Below the pieces are notes generated by a model. That model saw nothing but the letters and a program-made list of their open reading frames with translations, ran no database searches and was not told the origin of the DNA. Source: Chthoniobacterales bacterium (lineage in GTDB: Bacteria > Verrucomicrobiota > Verrucomicrobiia > Chthoniobacterales > UBA10450). From it: a DNA stretch of 48,371 nt. The DNA is taken from contig QHBM01000028.1 of assembly GCA_003244145.1 (NCBI GenBank), positions 1 through 48,371 of the forward strand, read 5' to 3'. The number at the start of each line of letters is the position of its first letter. Positions within the stretch are counted from its first letter, which is position 1. Shown piece by piece: positions 8,923 to 17,503 of the stretch. The translations under genes were made by a program, and so were the position numbers.

Positions 8923-8997
8923 TATTAGGAGCTGACCGCCGCATCGCAGCGCCAAAACATATCGCAGATCGCGCGGCCTAACAACCTGCGCCGCATC

Positions 8998-9846
8998 TCA
9001 TTTCGTCCCGTTGGCGGCGCCGCCTTTGCGCGCATGATGAAAAAGATACTGCTGCGCGTACCCGCCCTGTTCGCCGAAATAGGTTTCGCAAAAAGCACGG
9101 AGCTGCGCCGCCGTCACCTTTCGTTTCCGTGGAAAATATTTCTGCTTCAGGACGCGCTCAATCCAGACATCGATCGGAAAAGCCCGCAACCGTTCGTAGG
9201 CGAAGAGCATCACACAATTAGCAACCTTTGGGCCGACACCCGGCAGCTCGCACAGTCGCCCTCGCAATTCTTCGTCCGACAACATGCGCCACGAATTCAG
9301 GTCCGCCTCGCCGCTGGCGACGCAGCGCGCGGTTGCCAGTAAATTTTTCGCCCGATAGCCCAGCGCACACTCCCGTAACTCCTCCTCCGTGCGTTGCGCC
9401 ACCCGCGCCGCGCTGGGGAAAACATGTACGTGACTCCCGTATATCATCTTTGCTGTTCCGAAACGTTTCCGCAGCGTGAGCGAGATCTGCCGGATGTGCG
9501 CCACCTGTTTCATGGATGAAGTGATGAAGGTGGCCAGGCATTCCCAAACCGGTTGCCGGATAATGCGCAGCCCGCGGCAGAAATCGCGCGCCGCCGTCAT
9601 GGCCGGATCGCGCGGAAACGACCGGCAAATCTCCGCCAGCGGATGATCGAGCGAAAAATATTTCGCGATCACCTTTGCTGTTGTGCCGCTGAACAGGAGC
9701 CGGTTCCGCTGCTGCTCCACGTAGACACCGCTCGAGCCGATCGCTCCGGCAAAACCGTCGCCACATTTTTCCCAATGGAAGACCTGGCCGGAATCGAGCG
9801 TGCGCACCAGATCGAAATCGGGCGCGGCGACCTCCAATAATTTCAT
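8998..9846 (-). CDS. OGG1-type 8-oxoguanine DNA glycosylase/AP lyase
   Basis: Base-excision repair enzyme of the HhH-GPD superfamily, OGG1 branch. The N-terminal beta-rich domain contains GQVFHWEKCGDGFAGAIG (residues 20-37), like the GQ-F-W region of OGG1. The catalytic region is CELPGVGPKVANCVMLFA followed by FPIDVWIERV: the helix-hairpin-helix lysine is Lys207 and the catalytic aspartate Asp226, so this is a bifunctional glycosylase/lyase as expected for OGG1. The start is ATG at 9846 (MKLLEVAAPD, 282 residues). The gene is divergent from the symporter at 9955, and the gap between them is filled by an inverted repeat. Confidence 0.9.
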   Translation of the reverse strand: MKLLEVAAPDFDLVRTLDSGQVFHWEKCGDGFAGAIGSSGVYVEQQRNRLLFSGTTAKVIAKYFSLDHPLAEICRSFPRDPAMTAARDFCRGLRIIRQPVWECLATFITSSMKQVAHIRQISLTLRKRFGTAKMIYGSHVHVFPSAARVAQRTEEELRECALGYRAKNLLATARCVASGEADLNSWRMLSDEELRGRLCELPGVGPKVANCVMLFAYERLRAFPIDVWIERVLKQKYFPRKRKVTAAQLRAFCETYFGEQGGYAQQYLFHHARKGGAANGTK

Positions 9847-9847
9847 C

Positions 9848-9940
9848 AGCCACAGATTAACACGGATGGACACGGATAAAGACAGAGTCGCTCCCGCATC
9901 ATGATGAAAATCCGTGTTTCATCCGCGTTCATCCGTGGCT
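9848..9940. repeat. imperfect inverted repeat between divergent ogg-like and symporter genes
   Basis: Left arm 9848-9878 (AGCCACAGATTAACACGGAT followed by a similar unit) and right arm 9909-9940 are imperfect reverse complements built of the unit ATCCGTG/CACGGAT repeated two to three times in each arm, separated by 30 bp. It occupies nearly all of the intergenic space. It looks like an interspersed repeat rather than an operator, because the arms are long and degenerate. It could also form a hairpin in the leader of either gene. Confidence 0.7.
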
Positions 9941-9954
9941 AAATAACTCATTCC

Positions 9955-11589
9955 ATGGATTCCCGCCTCGCGATCGATACCGGTGTTCTCCTGCTTTACT
10001 TCATCGTCATCATCTTCATCGGCCTGCGCATGGGCCGGAAGGAAGATAATCTCGAGGACTTCGCTCTCGGCGGACGGCGCATTCCCTGGTGGGCCGTGCT
10101 CGCTTCCCTGGTGGCGGCGGAAACCAGCGCCGGCACATTTTTCGGCACGCCCGGCGAAGGATTCAGCCACCGCGATTACACCTACTTGCAGCTCGCCTTC
10201 GGCACGATCATCGGACGCATCCTCGTCAGTTACATCTTCATCAAACCGTATTACGACTATCGCGTCTTCTCGATCTACGAATACCTGACCGCTCGCTTTG
10301 GCGTCGCGAGTAAGAACGCGGCGTCCGCGGTTTTCATGATCACGCGTCTGCTTGCTTCCGGCGCGCGGCTCTACGTCGCGGCCATCGCGCTCGCGCTGGC
10401 TTACGAAATGATCAGCGGCACGCGACCGAGCCAGACGCAAACGCTTTGGATTTACCTCGGGGCCACCGTTGTCATCGTTATTTTGACTGCGGTTTACACG
10501 ACGTTTGGTGGGATCAAGGCCGTCATCTGGACTGATTTGATCCAGGCTTCGATCATGATCGGGAGCGCCGTGATGGCGCTGGGGTTGCTTTACTTTGCGA
10601 TCCCGGGCGGCTGGCACGAAATCGTGCAACGCCACGGTCCCTTCCAGGTTTCAGATCTCTTCGCCACCGGTCTCGACCCGGCCAAACACGGCTGGGACAA
10701 AGTGAAGGGCATGTTCGAGACGGAGTACACGGTCTTTGCCATCATCGGAGCGATATTCATCACGATGGGCACGCACGGGACCGATCAAGATATGGTGCAG
10801 CGAATGTTGACCGCGAAGGACGTACGCCGCAGCCGCCGGTCGCTCATTTTCTCGGGCCTGGCCGATATTCCGATCGCGTTCACCTTTCTCAGCATCGGCT
10901 TGCTCCTTTGGGTTTATTACCAGGCTCATCCCGATCCGACGCTCCCGAAGAGCCCGAACGAGACCTTCGCCCACTTCATTCTCTATGAAATGCCGGTGGG
11001 CCTTCGCGGATTGCTCCTCGCCGGAATTTTCGCCACCGCCATGGGCTCGCTCAGCACCGCGTTGAATGCACTCGCCACCAGTTTCACGCGCGATTGGTAT
11101 GAGCCTTACATGAATCCCGGCGCGACCGACGCGCAAAGCTTGCGCGCGGTGCGCTGGGCGACCATTTGGTTTTCGGTGCTGATGATCGTCGTCGCTTCGA
11201 CCACGGCCTACCTGGTCATCGTGCATCCCAACCTCCGGATCATTCCGATTGTGCTGGGAATTTTCGGCTACACCTACGGGTCGTTGCTCGGCGTCTTTTT
11301 TGCCGGCATGCTCACCAAGACGCGCGGAAGCGATCGCGGAAACATCATCGCGATGATAAGCGGGTTCGTCGTGGTCGCGATCCTGAGCGGCTTGCCCAAC
11401 AAGGTCGCAAGCATCTTCGGCACGAACCTCTACGAACAACCGAGCTTTCTGCCGGTGATGGAATTCCCCTGGTGGATTTTCTTCGGCACCATCGTCACGT
11501 TTTCGGTGGCGCTTCTGTTCAAGACGAGCCACGAACAACTCGCGATCAACAAGGTTGGTGGCGAAGCCTCGTCCCGGCATGCAAGTTAG
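9955..11589 (+). CDS. sodium:solute symporter family (SSS) transporter
   Basis: A 544-residue inner-membrane transporter of the SSS family, which couples Na+ entry to uptake of sugars, amino acids, nucleosides or organic acids. About 13 hydrophobic segments are visible. Family signatures are the N-terminal DFALGGRRIPWWAVLASLVA and AAETSAGTFFGTPGEGF, and a central GTDQDMVQRMLTAKDVRRSRR segment found in SSS members. The substrate cannot be assigned. Start ATG at 9955. It is 29 bp upstream of the restriction enzyme gene on the same strand, but no functional link is evident. Confidence 0.93.
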   Translation: MDSRLAIDTGVLLLYFIVIIFIGLRMGRKEDNLEDFALGGRRIPWWAVLASLVAAETSAGTFFGTPGEGFSHRDYTYLQLAFGTIIGRILVSYIFIKPYYDYRVFSIYEYLTARFGVASKNAASAVFMITRLLASGARLYVAAIALALAYEMISGTRPSQTQTLWIYLGATVVIVILTAVYTTFGGIKAVIWTDLIQASIMIGSAVMALGLLYFAIPGGWHEIVQRHGPFQVSDLFATGLDPAKHGWDKVKGMFETEYTVFAIIGAIFITMGTHGTDQDMVQRMLTAKDVRRSRRSLIFSGLADIPIAFTFLSIGLLLWVYYQAHPDPTLPKSPNETFAHFILYEMPVGLRGLLLAGIFATAMGSLSTALNALATSFTRDWYEPYMNPGATDAQSLRAVRWATIWFSVLMIVVASTTAYLVIVHPNLRIIPIVLGIFGYTYGSLLGVFFAGMLTKTRGSDRGNIIAMISGFVVVAILSGLPNKVASIFGTNLYEQPSFLPVMEFPWWIFFGTIVTFSVALLFKTSHEQLAINKVGGEASSRHAS

Positions 11590-11618
11590 CAAGGCGATGA
11601 GACATTCCTCGTAAGTTC

Positions 11619-14600
11619 ATGTCCGCCCCCAGCGAAATCGTCGATCTTGTAGCCCGTTTCACGGAGCATGCCGAGGCCTACCGCTCTGGTGCCTACAATG
11701 AGGCACAGCTTCGCAAGGAATTCGTCGATCCGATGTTCAAAGCCCTGGGCTGGGACATGGATAATCTCAGCGGCTACGCCGAAGCCTACAAGGATGTCAT
11801 CCATGAAGACGCCATCAAGATCGGCGGAGCGACCAAGGCGCCCGACTATTGTTTTCGCATCGGCGGGACCCGAAAGTTTTTCCTCGAAGCGAAAAAGCCG
11901 TCCGTCGATATCAAGAGCGATGCTCACCCGGCCTTTCAACTGCGGCGGTATGCATGGTCGGCAAAACTGCCGCTTAGCATCCTGACCGATTTCGAAGAGT
12001 TCGCGGTTTACGATTGCCGCGTTGAGCCTGGGCTGAGCGACAAAGCCGGCGTCGCCCGCGTCCTTTATCTCAGCTTCACTGAGTATGCTTCGCGTTGGGA
12101 CGACATCGCGAAAATATTTTCCCGCGAGTCCATCCTCAAGGGCTCGTTCGACAAGTTTGCGGAATCGAACAAAGCCAAAAGAGGGACGGCGCAAGTTGAT
12201 GATGCCTTTCTGGACGAGATTGAAAAATGGCGCGCCGACCTCTCGCGCAACCTGGCCCTGCGCAATCCGAAGCTTTCGCAGCGCGATCTAAACTTTTCTG
12301 TGCAGCGGACGATCGATCGCATCGTCTTTCTGCGCATCTGCGAGGATCGGCGGATCGAAGGCTATGGCCGGCTCCAGGCCTTGCTGAACGGCGAGCACAC
12401 CTACGACCGCATGCGCCATCTCTTTCGCGAAGCGGATGAACGCTACAACTCCGGCCTTTTCCATTTCCAGAAAGAAAAGAACCGGATCGAGCCGCCGGAC
12501 GATCTCACGCCGGGTCTGGAGATCGACGATGACGTTCTCAAGAAAATCATCAAACGGCTCTACTATCCGCACAGCCCCTACGAATTTTCCGTTCTACCGG
12601 CGGACATCCTCGGCCAGGTTTACGAGCAGTTTCTCGGGAAGGTCATTCGCCTCACCGAAAATCATCAAGCCAAGGTCGAGGACAAGCCGGAAGTCAAAAA
12701 GGCCGGAGGCGTTTATTACACGCCCACCTACATCGTCGATTACATCGTTGAGAATACCGTCGGCAAATTGCTGGAAGGCAAGACGCCGAAACAGGCCGCC
12801 AAACTCCGCATTCTCGATCCTGCCTGCGGCTCGGGTTCTTTCCTTATTGGCGCATACCAATATCTCCTCGATTGGCACCGTGATTGGTTCTTCAATGACG
12901 ATCCAAAGAAACACGCGACTGGCCGCGCGCCCGTTCTTTATCAAGCCAGCGGCGGCGAATGGAAACTCACCACCACCGAACGCAAGCGGATTCTGCTCCA
13001 AAACATTTTTGGCGTGGACATCGACGCACAAGCTGTCGAGACGACCAAACTTTCACTTCTGCTGAAAGTTCTGGAAGGCGAATCCGAACAGTCACTCGCC
13101 ACCCAGCTCCGCTTCTTTCACGAACGCGCCCTGCCCGATCTCGGCCGCAACATCAAGTGCGGCAACTCCCTCATCGGTCCCGATTTCTACGAGCAATCGG
13201 AAATGCTCTTTCTCGACGAGGACGAACGCTACCGCATCAACGTCTTCGATTGGAACGCCGAGTTTCCCGGCATCATGAAAGGCGGCGGCTTCGATGCCGT
13301 CATTGGGAATCCGCCGTACATCCGCAGCCAGACGTTAGGCGAACTGCAAAGGCGCTACTACGAGCGAAGGTTCAAGGCAGCGACGGCGACATACGACATC
13401 TATGTTCTCTTTTTCGAGCGAGCGCTTTCGATTGCGTCAAAGCAGGGACATGTCGGGATGATTCTGCCAAACAAATTCTTCACGACGGACTACGGCCGCG
13501 GACTGAGGGCACTACTCGCTGAGCCGAATCGAGTGGAACAGATTGTCGATTTTGAAGACGGACAAGTTTTCTCACGTGCGGGCACGTACACGTGCTTGTT
13601 GTTTGTGGGACCAAATGCGGGAAAAGCCGCGCAGTACGCCAGGCTCGGGAAGGTTTTCAAAGAAAGCGGGAAAACACGCGTCGCTCAGCTTCTTCGCGAA
13701 AATGAGATCGATTTCAAGCCACTCAAACTTACTCGCGGTGGGGAGAGATGGACTTTGGCCGTCGGAGAGATTGGCGACCTTCTTCTGAAATTGCAGCGGA
13801 ATTTTGAACCATTGTCGATACTAAAGCCGCACATCTTCCAAGGTCTGAAAACCAGCGCCGATAAGACTTATCTTTTGCAGGTTGTTAAACAGAAGGGCGC
13901 ATCGTCCGAGTGCCGAACCGATGACGGTAATTCTGTCGTCGTTGAAAGTGATATCCTGAGGCCGGTCGTACGAGGAGAACATGTCAGACGCTATTCAATC
14001 GACCGGTCGAGTGGTCTGCACATTGTTTATCCGTACGAAATTGATGCGAACGGTCGTGCAACAGTCTTGCCCAGCAAAACCCTTGAAAAGAAATTTCCAC
14101 GCGCATGGAATTATCTGGTCGCTAACAAATCTGTTTTAGGAGCGCGAGACCGCGGAATCTGGGCAAACCGCGCGGATTGGTATGCGTACGCACGGAGCCA
14201 AAATTTGTCCGCCTTTGTCGGACCGAAGCTGCTTCTACCGTACATGACGACGAGACTTCGAACAGCGCCCGATCTCAGCGACGATCTTTTCTTTGTAAAC
14301 ATTACAACCGGCGGTTACGGCGCTCGATTTGAAGATGAGCGCCATAGTCTCTTGTATATCGCAGGTCTTCTGAACTCGCGGTTACTGGACCGTACAGTCC
14401 GGCAACTAACGAATGCCTTTCGGGGTGGTTATTTTGCGGTCAACAAGCAAGCGCTGGAACGCCTGCCGTTCCGCGCGATTAACTTCACCGATGCCGTCGA
14501 CAAAGAGCGACATGATCGAATGGTGTCGTTAGTCGAGCGAATGCTGGCGTTGCACAAACGACTCCTTGCCGCGACCGCCGCGCACCAAACAATAACCATT

Positions 14601-14705
14601 CAACGCCAGATCGATGCGACCGATGCGCAGATCGACAAATTGGTTTACGAGCTTTACGACCTGACCGCCGACGAAATCAAAATCGTCGAAGGCGCGAAGG
14701 CCTAA
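11619..14705 (+). CDS. type IIG restriction-modification enzyme (nuclease-methyltransferase fusion)
   Basis: A 1028-residue single-chain restriction endonuclease and adenine-N6 methyltransferase of the Eco57I-like class. The N-terminal nuclease domain has the PD-(D/E)XK pattern: Pro75-Asp76 and Glu90-Ala-Lys92 (APDYCF ... FLEAKKP). A helical connector leads to the methyltransferase, with SAM-binding motif I DPACGSGSF at 400-408 and catalytic motif IV NPPY at 564-567. The last 450 residues form the target-recognition part, ending in a helical segment (LNSRLLDRTVRQL, then NKQALERLPF). No separate methylase or specificity gene is present, as expected for type IIG. Base composition drops to about 47-50% GC in the recognition region (about 13330-14460) against about 65% in the sampled nuclease part, suggesting exchange of the specificity segment. 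Confidence 0.93.
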   Translation: MSAPSEIVDLVARFTEHAEAYRSGAYNEAQLRKEFVDPMFKALGWDMDNLSGYAEAYKDVIHEDAIKIGGATKAPDYCFRIGGTRKFFLEAKKPSVDIKSDAHPAFQLRRYAWSAKLPLSILTDFEEFAVYDCRVEPGLSDKAGVARVLYLSFTEYASRWDDIAKIFSRESILKGSFDKFAESNKAKRGTAQVDDAFLDEIEKWRADLSRNLALRNPKLSQRDLNFSVQRTIDRIVFLRICEDRRIEGYGRLQALLNGEHTYDRMRHLFREADERYNSGLFHFQKEKNRIEPPDDLTPGLEIDDDVLKKIIKRLYYPHSPYEFSVLPADILGQVYEQFLGKVIRLTENHQAKVEDKPEVKKAGGVYYTPTYIVDYIVENTVGKLLEGKTPKQAAKLRILDPACGSGSFLIGAYQYLLDWHRDWFFNDDPKKHATGRAPVLYQASGGEWKLTTTERKRILLQNIFGVDIDAQAVETTKLSLLLKVLEGESEQSLATQLRFFHERALPDLGRNIKCGNSLIGPDFYEQSEMLFLDEDERYRINVFDWNAEFPGIMKGGGFDAVIGNPPYIRSQTLGELQRRYYERRFKAATATYDIYVLFFERALSIASKQGHVGMILPNKFFTTDYGRGLRALLAEPNRVEQIVDFEDGQVFSRAGTYTCLLFVGPNAGKAAQYARLGKVFKESGKTRVAQLLRENEIDFKPLKLTRGGERWTLAVGEIGDLLLKLQRNFEPLSILKPHIFQGLKTSADKTYLLQVVKQKGASSECRTDDGNSVVVESDILRPVVRGEHVRRYSIDRSSGLHIVYPYEIDANGRATVLPSKTLEKKFPRAWNYLVANKSVLGARDRGIWANRADWYAYARSQNLSAFVGPKLLLPYMTTRLRTAPDLSDDLFFVNITTGGYGARFEDERHSLLYIAGLLNSRLLDRTVRQLTNAFRGGYFAVNKQALERLPFRAINFTDAVDKERHDRMVSLVERMLALHKRLLAATAAHQTITIQRQIDATDAQIDKLVYELYDLTADEIKIVEGAKA

Positions 14706-15259
14706 TTTCCCTTGTCAACCGCACGCCACGCTTCCTCCAGACCTCGCGCCGCGATTTCCTTTTTCAGAAGCGCGGCATCGATTTCGGTCACAGCCAACAT
14801 TCCTCGGATGTCGCGAAGGTGTTTTTCGCTGCCGCCTTCCCGAAAGAACTGCAATTTGTGAACAATCACATATTCCGGCGGAGCGAGCCATACGGGGGTT
14901 TCGCCTGCGGTTAAGGCCCTGCGATTCTCGAAGGCCCATCGGTCAAATGCGCCTCCTGTTGCGATGTAGATGTCGGCTTTATAAACCGTATGCTGGTGGA
15001 TCAAATTGAAGTGTCCACGCTCGGCCCGAGCCGATTCCTCTCGAATAGTTTCGGCTGGCGGACAGTAAAAATCTGCTTCTGGAAAGGCCGACAAGAAGCG
15101 GACGGCATCGTGTTTTTTGACTACCGCGACGACATCGAGATCGAGGGTGCTGCGTCGTTCGCCGTACGCGCTTGATGCGATCGAGCCGACCACCATCCAG
15201 GGCACGCCAAGCGCGTTCAACCCCGGAGCGAAGATCGCGAGTGGATTACCTTCCGGCAT
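14702..15259 (-). CDS. nucleotidyltransferase-fold protein
   Basis: A 185-residue protein with a minimal nucleotidyltransferase core: WMVVGSIASSAYGERRSTLD gives the GS motif and is followed at once by LDVV, completing a D-x-D metal-binding pair, and a third candidate carboxylate occurs in YKADIYIA. Such proteins often act in two-gene cassettes, for example as the antitoxin or toxin partner of a small protein, but no HEPN-type partner is recognised here. The 14-base overlap with the 67-residue upstream gene shows tight coupling. Its stop overlaps the convergent restriction enzyme gene by 4 bases. Substrate and role are unknown. Confidence 0.75.
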   Translation of the reverse strand: MPEGNPLAIFAPGLNALGVPWMVVGSIASSAYGERRSTLDLDVVAVVKKHDAVRFLSAFPEADFYCPPAETIREESARAERGHFNLIHQHTVYKADIYIATGGAFDRWAFENRRALTAGETPVWLAPPEYVIVHKLQFFREGGSEKHLRDIRGMLAVTEIDAALLKKEIAARGLEEAWRAVDKGN

Positions 15260-15449
15260 TGCGAGTTTCTTCGCGCAACGCCTTCGCCGCTCGATCGCCA
15301 GACCAACCAGGATGTTCGGCGCGAATCATCGCTTTGCGCAGCTCGACGACGCTCTCTATTCCAGCCAAAGCCAGCTCAAGCTTTCGCTGTAGCGAAAGAT
15401 GGCGCAGGGCCTTGATCTGCTCCGGATGAAGGCCACCTTCGACGAACAT
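15246..15449 (-). CDS. 67-residue protein paired with nucleotidyltransferase gene
   Basis: A small basic helical protein (start MFVEGGLHPEQIKALRHLSL). The second half, LRKAMIRAEHPGWSGDRAAK, resembles short proteins that carry a helix with R-x-x-HP-x-WS and are often found beside nucleotidyltransferase genes; this is recollection of a pattern, not a search result. The ATG at 15449 lies only 9 bp after the aspS stop and the 3' end overlaps the nucleotidyltransferase gene by 14 bases, so the pair is probably read from the hisS-aspS transcript. Function unknown. Confidence 0.65.
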   Translation of the reverse strand: MFVEGGLHPEQIKALRHLSLQRKLELALAGIESVVELRKAMIRAEHPGWSGDRAAKALREETRNAGR

Positions 15450-15458
15450 ATTGGAACC

Positions 15459-17240
15459 CTAGCCGCTCTCCTTCTCGATCGCGAGCTTGATTCCCAGCTC
15501 CCGTAACTGCCGCGCGTCCACGGCGCTCGGTGACAGCGACATCAGGTCGATGCCGCGGTTGTTTTTCGGGAAGGCCATTACTTCGCGGATGGTCTCTTCG
15601 CCGCAAATCAGCATGACGATGCGATCGAGACCGAAGGCGATGCCGCCATGCGGCGGAGCGCCGAGGCGAAAGGCGCGGAGAATGTGTCCGAAAAGCGTCT
15701 GCTGATCTTCTTCGCTCACGCCAAGGGCGGCAAAAATTTTCGCCTGCAATTCCGGCTCGTGAATTCGAATGCTCCCGCCGCCGAGCTCGACGCCGTTTAG
15801 AACGACGTCGTAGGCCTCCGCGCGCACTTCGCCGAACTTCTGCGCTTCGAATTTCGCGATGTCTTCATCCTTCGGTCGGGTGAAGGGATGATGCACCGCG
15901 TTCCATTTGTTTTCCTCGGCGCTGAAAGCCATGAGCGGAAAGTCGGTCACCCAGAGAAAATCGAGCTGCTCGGATCCCGCCGTCAGCTTCTGCATCTCGG
16001 CGATGCGTGACCGGAGCCGGCCGAGCACTTCGCAAACAACTTCCCACTTATCCGCTGCAAACAGGATCAAATCGCCTTCTTCCACTAGGAGCTTCGAACG
16101 CAGCGCCTGCTTCTCCGCTTCGCTGAAGAACTTTACGATCGGCGATTTCCATTCGCCGTTTTCCACCTTGATGAAGGCGAGCCCCTTCGCGCCGTATTGC
16201 TTCGCCATCGCAGTGAGTTCGTCACTCTGTCCGATTGTTAGTTCGGCGAAACCTTTTGCGTTGATTGCTTTTACCGCGCCGCCGGCATCGAGCGCGCCGC
16301 GAAACATCTTGAAGGAACTTTCTCGAAACACATCCGCCAGGTCTGTCAGCGGCATCGCAAAACGCCGGTCGGGTTTATCGCTGCCGAATTCATCCATCGC
16401 CTGCGTGTAGGTGAGCCGCGGAAAAGGAATCGGGATTTCGAGGCCGCGCGACGCGCGAAAGACCGCGGCGAGCAAGCCTTCGACCAAAACAAAAATATCG
16501 TCAGGCTCGACGAACGACGCTTCGATATCGATCTGGGTGAACTCCGGCTGACGATCGGATCGCAGGTCTTCATCGCGAAAGCACTTGGCGATCTGGAAAT
16601 ATTTTTCGAGCCCGCCCACCATGAGCAACTGCTTGTATTGCTGCGGCGCCTGCGGGAGGGCGTAGAATTTCCCTTTGGTCAGCCGGCTCGGGACGAGGAA
16701 ATCGCGCGCGCCTTCGGGCGTGCTCTTGGAAAGAATCGGCGTCTCGATCTCGATGAATCCTTTTTCGTCGAGAAAATCGCGGGTCGCTTTCGTGACGCGG
16801 TGGCGGACGCGAAGATTGCGAGCGAGCTGTGGCCGGCGCAGATCGAAGTAGCGGTAGCTCAACCGGAGATCTTCATTGGGCGCCTCGGCGTCGAGCGGAA
16901 ACGGAAGGACATCGGCGCGATTCAGGATCTTGAGCGTGTTGGGAACGAGTTCGATGTCGCCGGTGGGCAGTTTCGGATTTTCGGTGCCCGGCACACGCGC
17001 CGAAACTTTCCCTTCTACCTGGATGACATCTTCATGCCGCAGATGATGCGCCTCGGCTGTCAGCTCAGCGTTTTCTTCTGGCCTGAAAACAACCTGGGTC
17101 AGACCTTCGCGATCACGAAGATCGATGAAGATTACGCCGCCGTGATCGCGCAGGACATGGACCCACCCCGCGAGCATGGCGGTCTCGCCGATATCGCTTT
17201 TGCGAAGTTCGTTGCAGTGATGGGTGCGGTACCGATTCAT
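15459..17240 (-). CDS. aspS: aspartyl-tRNA synthetase
   Basis: Class IIb aminoacyl-tRNA synthetase charging tRNA-Asp. The 593-residue protein has the bacterial architecture: N-terminal OB-fold anticodon-binding domain (GWVHVLRDHGGVIFIDLRDR), catalytic motif 2 with FRDEDLRSDRQPEFTQID, a bacterial GAD insertion domain in the middle, and motif 3 GIAFGLDRIVML near the C-terminus. Whether it is discriminating or also charges tRNA-Asn cannot be decided by eye. It follows hisS and a 69-residue gene on the minus strand; hisS-aspS adjacency is common in bacteria. Confidence 0.97.
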   Translation of the reverse strand: MNRYRTHHCNELRKSDIGETAMLAGWVHVLRDHGGVIFIDLRDREGLTQVVFRPEENAELTAEAHHLRHEDVIQVEGKVSARVPGTENPKLPTGDIELVPNTLKILNRADVLPFPLDAEAPNEDLRLSYRYFDLRRPQLARNLRVRHRVTKATRDFLDEKGFIEIETPILSKSTPEGARDFLVPSRLTKGKFYALPQAPQQYKQLLMVGGLEKYFQIAKCFRDEDLRSDRQPEFTQIDIEASFVEPDDIFVLVEGLLAAVFRASRGLEIPIPFPRLTYTQAMDEFGSDKPDRRFAMPLTDLADVFRESSFKMFRGALDAGGAVKAINAKGFAELTIGQSDELTAMAKQYGAKGLAFIKVENGEWKSPIVKFFSEAEKQALRSKLLVEEGDLILFAADKWEVVCEVLGRLRSRIAEMQKLTAGSEQLDFLWVTDFPLMAFSAEENKWNAVHHPFTRPKDEDIAKFEAQKFGEVRAEAYDVVLNGVELGGGSIRIHEPELQAKIFAALGVSEEDQQTLFGHILRAFRLGAPPHGGIAFGLDRIVMLICGEETIREVMAFPKNNRGIDLMSLSPSAVDARQLRELGIKLAIEKESG

Positions 17241-17271
17241 CAGGCGCTCAGGCTAGGAAGCCGCGTCAAAT

Positions 17272-17481
17272 TCAAACGGAGGGCGCCTGCGACCGAATAC
17301 CAGCGATGTGAAGAGCGGCTACCACGTCGATGAGGCCCTGATCATCCTCGACGGCCACCATGCCTCGGCCTACCAGAATATGGTCAGGGTGGGGCACGGG
17401 AAGCATTCGACCGCTGCTCAATTCAATCAAGAACGGCTGGAAGGGGACGGTGCGCGCCCATTTTCTTAGCTCTTCAAGCAT
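17272..17481 (-). CDS. 69-residue conserved protein of unknown function
   Basis: A small soluble protein with the pattern FQPFLIELSSGRMLPVPHPD followed by GMVAVEDDQGLIDVV and an LHI-A-I ending. Short beta-rich proteins with F-PF-I-LSSGR and V-HPD are familiar from several phyla, always without known function. The ATG at 17481 is 22 bp after the hisS stop and the stop is 31 bp before the aspS start, so it sits in the tRNA-synthetase operon. No membrane segment or signal peptide. Confidence 0.7.
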   Translation of the reverse strand: MLEELRKWARTVPFQPFLIELSSGRMLPVPHPDHILVGRGMVAVEDDQGLIDVVAALHIAGIRSQAPSV

Positions 17482-17503
17482 GACTCAGAAGATAACTCAA
17501 TCG

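Noticed and set aside
8254-8928. Arg/Gly-rich open frames on the plus strand antisense to the tonB/tolA-like gene
   Set aside because: They are the reverse of Pro/Ala-rich codons (CCG/GCG read as CGG/CGC) and have no independent support.
11619-15449. Defence island
   Set aside because: Only the type IIG enzyme is a clear defence gene; the nucleotidyltransferase pair is unproven and the surrounding genes are housekeeping, so the term would overstate it.
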